From positions 1,364,001-1,428,000 of the forward strand of contig JAADJZ010000004.1 in assembly GCA_011032825.1 (NCBI GenBank): 64,000 bases of DNA, read 5' to 3'. Both the position numbers and the translations under genes were made by a program. Source of the DNA: Massariosphaeria phaeospora. Taxonomy: Eukaryota > Ascomycota > Dothideomycetes > Pleosporales. Shown piece by piece: positions 11,423-21,709 of the stretch (position 1 is its first letter; each line of letters begins with the position of its first letter). The notes below the pieces were generated by a model that saw only the letters and a program-made list of their open reading frames with translations, made no database searches and was not told the DNA's origin.

Positions 11423-12510
11423 GGTCTAGTCCCGTGTGTGGTCGAAAGAAAGAAAGAAAGGAAGTGCAACGCGGAACGAGTGTTGAAGCAAGTGAAGTGA
11501 GCGAGAGGAGCAGGCGAACTGTGGTGTTGGAGAGAAGGACAGAGGGATGCCGTGCTGGGGGTGTTCTTGTCCTCGGTGATTTTTGCAGTACGTCACGTCG
11601 TTGCTCTTGCCATGCTCGCTCCTTCTCGATTCCCACGCGCCAGTCGCAGCCAACCACGCCGGTTCTCGTGGAAATGAAGGCGTGGCATGATCGGATGCGC
11701 TTTAGGAAGTCGCAGCCTCAACCCCGCGCCTGGCAGAATTCGTTACGAATGAAGATGCCCGACCTCAGACACTCCTCTCGACAGTATATGAGTTATTGGC
11801 GACGGGAAGATAGTCTACCTCTCCCAACAAAGCCTCCAGTATTGTCTCTGGCATCCTAGGTAACGTCTGAACTCAGCGCGCGCGGATAACAATCGAGGTT
11901 CGTCGCAGGAGCACGCGAAGAAGATTGACCAAATGTCTATCCGCCTGCAAAGATGCGGTGATGGGGTCAGAGAACAGTTACTAGGCGACTTGAGGTAGAT
12001 GGTGTAGTGAGAGTTTTGCGATGGTGCAAGGAGACACCCAAATGAAGCTAGAGTAGATAGCCTTTCGGCATCCACCACTGGCCGCCACGTGCTCGAGATC
12101 GGCCAGCCCAGGCTGAGGGTTGACGCTTCATCGCACTCCATCAACCATTCCCCCCGAGGCACGTTAAACGTCGTTGAGCGCGGAAATGCCGAACTGGAGT
12201 GTCTGGATTGCCTCTAGTTGATGTGCCCCGCGCGACCTGAGGATGCGCCTGATCCCTGTCCGAACAGGGCCAACGTCATCATGCGCGAACCCCCACTCTT
12301 CGGACATCTGCCCACTGCTGACCTTTGTACCGCGAATACTGAGAGGAAGTGGTAGAGCTGCGACAGTAGACTCGAGGCCGCTTCTGAGTTAGCCCTAAGA
12401 CACATGAGCTCGCAGTTGAGACATCTGAGCAGGCGGTCCGTCCCAACACTTGCACTGCAAAGACCCGCCCCCTCTGCGCCCTACGTCCCCCCCAAGGGCA
12501 TCGGGAAATC
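11423..12510. other. Intergenic between divergent genes
   Basis: About 1.1 kb between the starts of the Ser/Thr-rich protein gene (minus) and malic enzyme (plus), so both promoters lie here. Close to 11440 the plus strand has a short AAAG/GAAA run (pyrimidine-rich on the transcribed minus strand). The only coding-like item is a presequence-like frame from 12404, discussed under findings. Confidence 0.55.
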
Positions 12511-14572
12511 ATGTCGTCTACGGCAAAGGAACGCAAGAACCCGAAATTTGGACATCTGCCGCTGTCAACGTCTGGTCCCCTGGAGACGACGCTGAGTGTA
12601 TTACTTCCTCACCTGTCATTTTCGACAGCGGCTGATGCGTTTGCCAGGGTACCGCGCTCCTCCGCACGCCGTACTTCAACAAAGGCTCTGCCCATACGAC
12701 AGAGGAGCGCGACACCTTCAAGCTCCATGGCCTTCTCCCCGCGCACGTCCAGACTCTCGAAGAGCAAGCGAGGCGAGCATACGCTCAATACAGCTCTCGG
12801 GCGGACGATCTGGCCAAGAACACGTTCATGACGAGCCTGAAAGAGCAGAACGAGGTCCTGTACTACAAGGTGCGCACTCGCGGCTGTCTTCCACACTAGT
12901 AGGAACACGACTGACGACGCCACGGTGCAGCTCATCTTGGACCACCTCAAGGAGATGTTTCCCATCATCTACACCCCAACCGAAGGCGATGCTATTGCCA
13001 ACTACTCGAGACTTTTCAGAAGACCCGAGGGATGCTATCTGAACATTGAGGACATAGGCCAGGTTGAGGACAGCATCAAGCAGTGGGGCGGCCCAGACGA
13101 CGTCGACCTGATCGTTGTCAGCGACGGAGAGCAGATTCTGGGTATAGGAGACCAAGGCGTGGGCGCTATACTCATCAGCGTAGCAAAGCTCGTCATCTAC
13201 ACACTGTGTGCTGGCATCCATCCGTCGAGGACACTGCCCGTGGTGCTCGATTGCGGGACGAATGTGAGGCCCCTGATGAGCTGCCTCGAGGCTGCGCTAA
13301 CACCACTAGAATAAAGACTTACTCGACGACGAACTATATCTTGGTCTGAAACAGCACCGGGAGCGAGGTGACAACTACGATGAGTTTGTGTCGACCTTCG
13401 TCAGCGCTTGTCGGAAGCGGTACCCCAAGGCGTATCTACACTTCGAAGACTTCGGGGTGACGAACGCGCGCCGGATCCTCGACAAGTACACGCCCGAAAT
13501 TGCCTGCTTCAACGACGACGTCCAAGGAACCGGCTGCGTGACCCTTGCTGCCGTGATGACGGCGTTCGAAGTCAGCGGAGTGAAATGGGATGAGGCGCGC
13601 TTCGTCATGTTTGGCTCAGGTAGTGCAGGCACAGGCATCGCAGACCAAGTCAAGGATGCCATTTCACACTACACAGACAAGTCAAAGGAAGAGGCCGGCC
13701 GTCAGATCTGGTATGTTGAGGACTGTGCTAGTCGAACCTTCTAACACAAGTGCAGGTGCGTTGACAAGCCCGGGCTCCTATTGAAATCGAAAAAGGACCA
13801 ACTTAACCCGGCTCAAGTACTGTACGCTCGCGACGACCACGAATGGCAGGGCAAGGAACACAACGATCTGCTGTCTGTTGTCCGCGAGGTCAAACCACAT
13901 GTCCTCATCGGGACCTCAACAGTGCCCGGCTCATTTACCGAGGAGATTGTGCGCGAAATGGGAAAACATGTGGATCGACCCATCATCTTCCCGCTTTCTA
14001 ACCCAACTCGATTGCATGAAGCAAAGCCACAGGACTTGTTCGATTGGACAGACGGCAAAGCCCTCGTCGCCACCGGTTCGCCTTTCCCACCGGTGAAGTA
14101 TCAGGGGAAAGAGTACGATATCTGTGAGTTATGAATCATGGGGTTTTGAGGTCCTATCCACTAACACAGCTTAGCTGAGTGTAACAACTCGGTAACATTC
14201 CCCGGAATAGGCCTTGGCGCGGTCCTCAGCCGAACTCGTCTTCTCCCACCATCTCTCATTGTGGCGGCCGTCAAAGCCCTCGCCTCGAGTGCACCCGTGT
14301 TGAAGGGTACTGGAGCGGGCCTTCTTCCCGACGTCACTGATGTAAGAGAGATTAGCGTGAAGATAGCGAGAAATGTGATACGCCAGTCAGTCAAAGAGGG
14401 GTTGGCCCAGGAAACAGATATCCCCACTGAAGACGCCGATCTGGAAGAGTGGATACGTGAGCAAATGTGGGATGCTGTGTATCGGCCATTAAAGTTGGTA
14501 GAAGAAGAAGGCGCAACGGCGCATGCGAGAGGGGAAACTGGCGTCGCATCGTCTAAGAGGACGGGGAATTAG
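12511..14572 (+). CDS. NAD-dependent malic enzyme
   Basis: Six exons: 12511..12597, 12648..12869, 12931..13263, 13310..13710, 13756..14123 and 14175..14572; 602 residues. The enzyme oxidatively decarboxylates malate to pyruvate. Visible motifs are [78 protein letters not shown] (metal and malate ligands), the dinucleotide loop [31 protein letters not shown] and [12 protein letters not shown]. The order and spacing are those of fungal malic enzymes close to yeast Mae1. The start at 12511 gives [14 protein letters not shown], the usual N-terminal context in filamentous fungi. It lacks a mitochondrial presequence, but an Arg/Leu-rich frame lies just upstream (see findings). The first donor, GTATTA, is weak. 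Confidence 0.93.
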
Positions 14573-15547
14573 TGCTACAAATCCAATGTGCACAGTGCCC
14601 ACTCTGACCGAGTTCAGTACTAAATGAGCTATGTGGGTTTGTGAGACTGCGGGGTTTCAAGATTCGATGCCTCAGGCTGGGCATTGGTAATTGCCTGTGT
14701 CTGAGTGATGTACCGCCATAAACCCTTAATAATAAGGACCAGCAACCAGGACAAGGTAACCCGACCTTGCCTCCACGAAATCTTTTTCTCATGCAAATAT
14801 TCCGTATGCATTTCCATCCATTCGCTCAGTCTTATTTACCAATGTATTGCCCAACTTACCCAGCGAATTGCCAAATGTTGCCCGGTTGAGATGCAGTCCT
14901 GTATACTAGCCTGCAGTACAAGGGGTAGCAGGGATACTGTTTTCTGTGTTGTTACTCGCGTAGAGTTGGCGTACAAGTTGTTTAATTTAGAGAAAGCGTT
15001 GCAGGCTAGGGATACTGTTAATGCAGGTAAATTTAGGGCTACAGTTATCTATCTACGCGGGCTTATGGCAGAAGATCAGGAGGGCTTGCCAAAGTGGCAT
15101 TCAGGCGAGGTTGAGGGTCACTACAGGGCCAATCAGTGGAGGATCTCTTTTCAAGATCAATTCTAGGTCAAGCACTTCTCCCGTAGGGGGTATAAATTAC
15201 CAATGTATTGCCCAACTTACCCAGCGACGGCATAGCGGGGTAATGCCAGAATGACAGCTCACAATGATTTTGGTTTTCTGGCAATAGACGCTGCTGAAAG
15301 ATGGGCAGGTTTTGATTGGGCTCGAAAATTTGCTGACGGAATAGCTGGGCGACGAAAGGAAGAGTCTGAGCGCACGCTTCTTGGGCTATAAAGTCTCCCT
15401 GCGCTCTCACCTTTCCTTTTTCCTTTCATCTCACAGCTTCCCACATCTTTTCTTGAGATTAACAAACGGTCAGTACTCGATCCCTTGCAGGTCGTCCACT
15501 TGCATTATTACCTCTACACTCCAGTTCACTTACCCCTACAGAACATC
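14573..15547. other. Intergenic with a probable decayed mobile element
   Basis: About 975 bases with no credible gene. The 14836-15227 section is bounded by a perfect 31-bp direct repeat and is listed separately. The last 180 bases before 15548 are a pyrimidine-rich promoter region. Confidence 0.55.
14836..15227. repeat. Element relic bounded by a perfect 31-bp direct repeat
   Basis: The same 31 bases, starting TTACCAATGTATTGCC and ending CCCAGCGA, occur at 14836-14866 and 15197-15227 in the same orientation. Between them is about 330 bases with its own smaller duplication (AGGGATACTGTT at about 14932 and 15007) and a frame with a peptide-like stretch around 14960-15165 that I cannot assign. 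Two identical terminal copies this far apart suggest a small transposon or solo-repeat remnant, or a recent duplication. Confidence 0.6.
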
Positions 15548-16051
15548 ATGTTGTTCAAGAACCACCTCGTCCTCGCCCTCCTTGCCCCCCTCGCCGCGTC
15601 CTTCGTGGTCCCGCCCGAAGCCCTAGTCACCACTCCCTTCGTCGCTGGCTCCGAGTCACCCAGCATCCGCCGTGATGACGGCACTTCCTCCAAGCTCCAG
15701 GACGTGTCCAAGCAGGTCTACGAAGAAGCGCTCGTCACGCAAAAAGAGGATCAACTCCGTTCCATGATGGAACAATACTCCACCAGCGAGTGGCGAAAGA
15801 AGAACCTCGCGCTCCGGAAAGGCGAGGTGTACGACCCGATGCCCGCTATCCACGCCAAGAGGCAGGAGCTCTATGGTCCGGACAGCGCCGACGACACGGC
15901 GCCTGCTCTCTACGCCCGAAAAAAGGATTATACCAGTACTTCGGATCTGGACAGGAATTGGGAGAAGGACAGCTATGGCTATCCCATACAACCCTCCGGC
16001 GTCCCAGAACGAGATCTATGGACCACTACCAGTAGCAGCAGTGAGGACTAG
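15548..16051 (+). CDS. Small secreted cysteine-free protein with dibasic sites
   Basis: A single exon of 167 residues. The signal peptide MLFKNHLVLALLAPLAASFV is strong, with likely cleavage near residue 18. The remaining chain is hydrophilic, Cys-free, rich in Asp/Glu/Lys/Ser/Tyr, and carries dibasic pairs: RRDDG (~38), KKN, KRQELYGPD (~107) and RKKDYTS (~126). These would suit Kex2-like processing. The Tyr-containing segments after the basic sites (ELYGPD, DYTSTSD, DSYGYPIQ) are dissimilar in detail. An earlier in-frame ATG at 15485 would hide the signal peptide, so 15548 is preferred. The function is unknown; a processed secreted peptide precursor or effector-like protein is possible. Confidence 0.7.
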   Translation: MLFKNHLVLALLAPLAASFVVPPEALVTTPFVAGSESPSIRRDDGTSSKLQDVSKQVYEEALVTQKEDQLRSMMEQYSTSEWRKKNLALRKGEVYDPMPAIHAKRQELYGPDSADDTAPALYARKKDYTSTSDLDRNWEKDSYGYPIQPSGVPERDLWTTTSSSSED

Positions 16052-17054
16052 CTTGTAAGTATCGCTTTCGTAGTTGCTGCTTGTTACTCACTCCCACCGG
16101 TCAATTTGCTCCCACTTTATATAGTCGACTGTATGCATCGCATGGCAGCCGGCCTTCGAGAGGTAGTCGAGGCGAGGCGAAATCCCGGTGAAACAAGCGA
16201 CGGTCTACCCTGGCTGTTTCTATGTTGCCCAGTGCTAACTATCAAATAAGGAGGCCCTGCTCGTAGCCCGCAAATATCAGCGCCCTTGCTTGTCCGGCCT
16301 CTCACACCAGGGCATCTGCTATGAGTCTACCGGGAAGGCGCTGACGCTGCCGACTATGCTCGCTACGATGGAGAAACGGTGTGTTCCTGGTGGGGGTCAT
16401 AATTTTGTTCTATGACGGGAATACAGTCTGGCGCTGATCGGTAGAGGTGTTTTCGGATGGTCTTGCGGATTTTGATTCGGGGTAGAGTAAAACAGACAGC
16501 AATGACAATAGTCGGCCCTGACTTCGTATATTGAGTGACTTTAGTATTGAGGTCTACCCTTTGACTCTTGGTTAATAGCCTTGTCACGATGATCCAAGGT
16601 CTATATCGGAAAATGATGCAATATGCTTTTCATCTTTCCACAAATCCGATGATGCTTATGAATATATCAATCTGAGTCCTTCAGTCCTTGCCAACAATTC
16701 TAACTACCCAATCACATCAAACGTGACAGCTATGACCCGCAACAATAATTCTTTTCGGAGGAGATATTGCGCAACCACGGTTCGCAGGTTTCAGTCAAGC
16801 TCAAAACCCTGGTACTGGTCCAGAGATGATCGCCCCCCCGTTGGTACTCGCAACAACAGTCCCAGCTTTTCACTCGGCTCACTGACGTGATTCGGCTATC
16901 TCCCAGCTAGGTATATCAGTTTTCGCGCTCAGCTCCCACCTTCCTTTTCTCTTTTCTGCAACACCACCCTCGACAGCAAAGTCACGAACGGATCTTGCCA
17001 CCACCCTCGACTCAACCCAACTCCACTTACTGCATCCATTCGAGTATAGCCATC
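16052..17054. other. Intergenic, no gene seen
   Basis: About 1 kb before the first gene of the tandem trio. The last ~130 bases contain AGGTATATCAG at about 16911 followed by pyrimidine-rich sequence, a plausible core promoter. No coding sequence or repeat was recognised. Confidence 0.5.
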
Positions 17055-18825
17055 ATGGATCCAGTGAAGGATGTCAGATGGTACGCTGATTGTAGTATCT
17101 ACACCGGGCTCAATGTGACTGAACCGTCGTTCTTGCCCGTCCGCGATCACCTCGGACTGCCGACTGAATATCTAAGTATGTATGGAACGAGTAGTCCCCA
17201 GGCCGCGGCGCCCACGGCCCAATCTCAAGCGGAGGCTCAAGCTCGGGCTCAAGCTAAAGCACAGCAAGCACAACAGCGGCAGATGCAGCAAATGCAACAA
17301 CGGGGGCAGCAGCAAATGCAACAATATCAACTGCAGCAGCAAATGCAACAGCAACAGCAGCAGCAGCAAATGCAACAACAGCAGCAAATGCAACAACAGC
17401 AGCAAATGCAACAACAGCAACAGCAGGCCCAACAAACTCTCCATCACTACAGAAATACGCATGGGGACGCAATGGGGGCTGGATACGAGACACCTAGAGC
17501 GTGCGGTATCCCTCAGGGACCTCCCGCTCGTATGAGTTTCCATCCCCATGGAATGCCGTCCACGTTGTTCGATATCCCCAACGATCTGCAGAATCATCCT
17601 GCCCGTCTTCCAGGCACAGTGAAATCGCAACTCACTGCAGTCCGCCAAGATTTTCTCACTGGTGAGCTGGTGCCGTTTCTGAAGCGCAAAAACGGCACGT
17701 CGCAGACTGCAGACGCACCGTGCTGGTTCGAACGCGTCGCAAAAGAGGCGGATCTGCTGGCTGCTGCTCTGGTGAGTATTTACTAACACCATCTATCCAA
17801 ACGATTACCATACTGACAAATGTCAAGCGCGAGGCCGACCGGGATTCGGACTTCATTCGCCTCTACCGCAACGCGGCTCTGCACGCTGATCATTCCCGAC
17901 CGTTCTATACCGCGTTGGCGGCTCAGCATGACCAGTTCACGACGACACTCCTGGCTGTTCTTAGTACGAGGCTGGCCGACTTGCATTTGCAGCCTCAGGA
18001 AACTGCTCATGGTAGGGTCGAGAACGTCGGTACGGCCGTAACGAATTCCAGCCCCGGCGTGGGCACAGTGAGGGCCACTGCTTCCCCAACGATCGCCAAT
18101 GACGCCGCTGCGTATACAGGGCCTATTCCAGTACCTCCCAACCCTGGACCGAGAGAGAGGCAGCGTCATGCGACTAACAGCCGCATGCCCCCAACTTTCG
18201 AGGCGTGTGGCAATGACCCCAATGCGCATATATATGCCGCCAACAACACTCGCATGGCCACAACCTTGCAATCGACTTTGAACGACGCTGCTGCGGGCCC
18301 CATTCCAGTGCCTCCCGCGATGGGGTGGGGTGAGTATCATCAGCATGTCGCCAACACGCGCAAGGCCGCAACGTCCCAAGCGATCATAACCGATGCTGCC
18401 GCGCCCCCCATCCCAGTACCCCCCACGATGGGATGGGGAACGTTCCATCAGCATTACATGAGGTCGGGCTCGGTTGACCCTACAGCAGCCGTGCACAATG
18501 CTCCGTACACTGCGGGTAAGTTTGTGATATACGAGTCTCTGAGCATTACGACAGAAGCTAATTGTATCCAGCCAAGCGCAACAGCAAACACGATGAAAAC
18601 ATCAAGGACGACAAGGACATCAAGGACGACAAGGACATCAAAGGTGAAAAGAACATCAAGGCCGAAAAGGACATCAAGGCCGACAAGGCTGCAGTTGCAG
18701 ATGATCAAGAGTGGACCAAGGTCAGCAAAGACGAGGGTGAAGTCAACAGCGATGGCGATGGCGATGGCGGGTGTGGCCTGTGTAGCTCGCCGCGAGCCTG
18801 CGCGACCCCTGGACTGCCTGAATAA
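17055..18825 (+). CDS. Gln-rich protein of unknown function, member 1 of a tandem trio
   Basis: Three exons, 17055..17771, 17828..18515 and 18572..18825; 552 residues. Layout: an N-terminal 45 residues (DVRWYADCS...); an Ala/Gln stretch and a poly-Gln tract broken by Met (~70-130); a short linker; then a probable folded region from ~195 (LTGELVPFLKRKNG, ERVAKEADLLAAAL, and after the phase-0 intron DSDFIRLYRNAAL). A proline repeat follows in three copies, each with (G/P)PIPVPP and two with MGWG(E/T)(Y/F)HQH, and then a charged tail of DKDIK/EKDIK repeats ending in a Gly/Cys/Pro segment. No known domain is recognised. Poly-Gln with a structured core suggests a regulatory or assembly-forming protein, but that is a guess. 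The PFL region and first intron match the two downstream genes (see findings). Confidence 0.75.
17270..17430 (+). repeat. CAG/CAA minisatellite encoding Gln/Met tract
   Basis: Imperfect units of CAGCAGCAAATGCAACAA repeat inside the first exon of the gene at 17055. They encode poly-Gln with a Met every six to nine residues. Mixed CAG and CAA codons make the tract more stable than a pure CAG run, but length variation between strains is likely. Confidence 0.85.
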
Positions 18826-19522
18826 ATTTTCGACCAATTTGATGATGGATTTTAGATAGGGATCTGGATAACTAGACATGGATATCGGTACGCATATCTT
18901 GAAGATGCCATACCAGCATCATAAATGACATGATATTTCCCCAAAATCGTGACTTTCTGATTATTTCCTAGATGTTCAATATGCATGTCTACTAACAATG
19001 CTGAAGTGTATCCTGGTCGTATGCACTCAACGCTGGCCGCAGTGAAACCTGTTTGTCGAGTGATTGTAGAAAGTTCATATAGAGATCGGAACGACACTAT
19101 CTCTTCTTGATAGCTCTCGCATATAAATGGCCGGTATCTAATCGAAAGAACAGCCGCAATGTTTTCACATGTTTAGACAAACTGTCAAGATCCGTTCATT
19201 TGTTGCATACCCCGGACGAAATTTTCTGGGTAGGATATGTGGGAGTGTTTGCGTGCAGATCGGCCGCTTGCTCAGCTGACCGCGTATTGTGCGGATAGCG
19301 ATCTCATGAGTACCTATGTGAGAGCCACAGCGGCGATGGGATAACAGATCGTCACGAGTGGGGGGGGGGGGGGGCTGCCGTGATGCTATCAGCCGTGCTC
19401 GAGGCTCAACGCAAACGCAGCGTGGGGAGTCGTGACTCTGGCCCCGTTCGTATGGCATCAAGGGGGCACAACCAACGATAGCAACTCCTGACATCCCCCT
19501 CCCTCTGCTCGACCCTTCCGCA

Positions 19523-19529
19523 TATATAA
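19523..19529 (+). promoter_or_regulatory. TATA-like box, upstream copy
   Basis: TATATAA followed by GCCCCTC and then a C/T-rich stretch. It lies 410 bases before the start at 19934 and has no good gene directly downstream, so it may be a relic promoter or a distal start site. Confidence 0.35.
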
Positions 19530-19803
19530 GCCCCTCGGAGTCCGCATACCAATTTCCCCATCATCTCTTTCCCTCATCCGCTCATTTGTCACCAACCACG
19601 TCATTGGCGGGCAAACATGAGAGTGAAAGCTCATTCCCCCTTGTGAGAGTCTTCGCTTGTCCCCTGGGTTCTCGGCGGTTCTCTCGCTTGTCTGGGGTTC
19701 CTTGAATGAGCGGGTTTTCTGGGGGCTTCTGTTGAGGGGGCGACCGGCTTGGAGCGGAGGGGGAATTCGGCCTTCACTCGCGGTTTCGTACCTCTCTTAC
19801 TGA

Positions 19804-19810
19804 TATATAA
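19804..19810 (+). promoter_or_regulatory. TATA-like box of the 19934 gene
   Basis: TATATAA in the context GATATATAAGCACC, 124 bases before the start codon at 19934, followed by the pyrimidine-rich leader usual for fungal promoters. Position and context fit a core promoter. Confidence 0.45.
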
Positions 19811-19933
19811 GCACCTTCTCCCACCCTATATTTTTCTTCCTCCCGACACCAACCTTGAGTACCCCTACACTCGACTGCCTTCCTCGCTCCTCCACACCAC
19901 ATACTCAACTCCGCAATCTCATTCTACATCACG

Positions 19934-20777
19934 ATGTCGCAAAATCCGCCGAACCCCCAGGGCCCAGATCAAGGAAAGCAGTTGAGCTTCGAGGATGGAT
20001 CGCTACTCCCGTTTCTCCGAGCATACGTCCGGGTGCGCAATCGGCCCAACTACAACTTCGGCCCGGACGTTGAGCGTGTTCAGCGCATGCTTGACCAGCT
20101 TGTAAGTTGAAACTATTCCCAACGTATCTGTCTCTTCTTTTCTGACGGTTGATCTTGCAGGACAACTTCGAGGCCCACCCAAACCTCGTCCACGACTTCG
20201 TTGCAGCTGTCAGCAACAATCCCGCTGGACAGCACGCTTTCTCGGACGTCTTCAATGACACAACGCTCATGATCATGATCCTGCTACGAGACAATCGCCG
20301 CCACGGTGGCTTGTGGCTCCCTCCTCGTCAGCCGGCAAATGAGGCGTACAACCAGGCTACTACGACTGGCCAGGCCCCGGTGTATCCCAATTGGTATGTG
20401 GCTTTCACTCCTACAGGTTACAAGTGCTGACTTACTGCAGGCAAAATCCGGCTGGCTTCCAGCCTCGTACTGTGGTTCAGGCTCCTCCTGGGTTTGGTAC
20501 GCCGGCAGCTCCACCACGCCCAGCCTTTGCCAGTCCTCCCCGAGCCTCTGGCAATATTGGTAGATCTCCTTCTCGTCCCCAGCCTGGTATCACTCCATCG
20601 GCTTTCGGCAACACCACTGGCGGATATGTTCCCTCAGGCTCACCCCCGCGGGGTCTTGGAAGCCCGAGGGGCAACTTCGGAGCGATCGGTACGTTCCCGT
20701 CCAACTGGCGTGGAAAATCCAGTGGTGGACAAGGTCGTGGTCGCGGCGCGAGTGGTTCTCACGACACTGAAGGTTAG
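19934..20777 (+). CDS. Pro/Gly-rich protein of unknown function, member 2 of a tandem trio
   Basis: Three exons, 19934..20101, 20161..20393 and 20441..20777; 245 residues. The first half looks folded: FEDGSLLPFLRAYVRVRN (~20-37), DVERVQRMLDQL (~45-56), the phase-0 intron, then LVHDFVAAVSNN and MIMILLRDNRRHGG. The second half is Pro/Gly/Ser-rich and unstructured, ending in RGKSSGGQGRGRGASG, an RGG-like tail of the sort found in RNA-binding or condensate-forming proteins. The SLLPFLR motif and the intron after the next helix match the genes at 17055 and 21114. No known domain is recognised. The splice junctions TGG|CAA and CTT|GAC keep the frame. Confidence 0.75.
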
Positions 20778-21113
20778 GAGGGCGGTGGTACTAGATTCAC
20801 TCTTTCGAGAAGAGTTGAGATTGTTCTCATCCACATTTTGGACTCTAAAATCGAGTAATCAGCGGGCGACTACAGTGTATAAAAAAGCGGGTTGTACGTG
20901 AGCGGTTATAGACGGCTCTTGATATCTTCTTTCACTGCTGAAGGGGCGATTTGCTCTCCTAGTGTTTGCCTTGCGTCACGAGTCTTGGCTTTTGCAAACG
21001 CTCTAGCTCCTCTTCCACAATAAAATTCGTGCACCTCTTCCTCAACCTCTCCTCTCCACAACCCATCATATTTCCACGACCCCTCTACTTCCACCAACCC
21101 CTCCATCTTCAAC
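20778..21113. other. Short intergenic region between trio members 2 and 3
   Basis: About 335 bases. The last 100 are rich in CTCTTCC/CCAC pyrimidine tracts and should be the promoter and leader of the gene at 21114. Nothing else was seen. Confidence 0.5.
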
Positions 21114-21709
21114 ATGGACGACGACCTCAGCTACGTAGCGACGCCCAGCAAAGAGTACCAATCGCGCGAGCTCGACGCCTTCAACGAGGCAATCCACGGC
21201 GACGAGCCGCGCTTCACGCACTTCGAGGGAAAGATGTTCAGCGAGGATTGGGCCAACAACGAGCTGATTCCGTTCCTCCGCGTGGCATACCGAGCAAAGC
21301 CAGGTATCACACTAACCCATAACTGGTGGGAGGAGCTACGAAAGGCGGAGTTCATCGAGCCGGCGAACATGGTAGCCTCTGACGCGATCGTTCTGCCGGC
21401 GCCCATAGCTAATCCGCACTCAAACCCCAGCCAAACTACTCAGTCGACGACCCGATCTTCATTGAGCGCCTGCGCTTGGTTCTCGCCGCGCCCGGAACGC
21501 TATCTCGTCGCACGCTTGTCGCCAACGTTGCCAGAGATATGCCGCTCACCATCCGGCTGCTGATTCGCCACTGCGTGCTACACGGCGGACCGTACAAGCT
21601 TGGGTCGCTGCCGGCAACAATTCGTCCGGAGCTTGCAGATGAGGTTGCGCTGGCAGAGATGACTGACGAGTGTGTGACGGGACTGTTCAAGAAGGAATGG
21701 AAGAAATAA
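21114..21709 (+). CDS. Small protein of unknown function, member 3 of a tandem trio
   Basis: Two exons, 21114..21371 and 21431..21709; 178 residues with no low-complexity tail. Key stretches are NNELIPFLRVAYRAKPG (~49-65), NWWEELRKAEFIEPANM (~70-86), the phase-0 intron, then DDPIFIERLRLVLAAPG, VARDMPLTIRLLIRHC and GGPYKLGSLPATIRPELADEV. The donor GTAGCC is weak, but the intron is needed to join the frames and its position matches the other two trio members. It is predicted soluble and largely helical. As the shortest member it probably shows the minimal domain shared by all three. No known family is recognised. Confidence 0.72.

Larger units (their letters stand above)
18826..19933. other. 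Intergenic with a 15-G run and two TATA-like boxes
   Basis: About 1.1 kb between members 1 and 2 of the tandem trio. It holds a run of 15 G at 19360-19374 and two similar TATA contexts, CATATATAAG (19521) and GATATATAAG (19802), each followed by pyrimidine-rich sequence. The duplicated promoter-like block suggests a remnant of tandem duplication. No open frame of gene quality was found. Confidence 0.5.
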
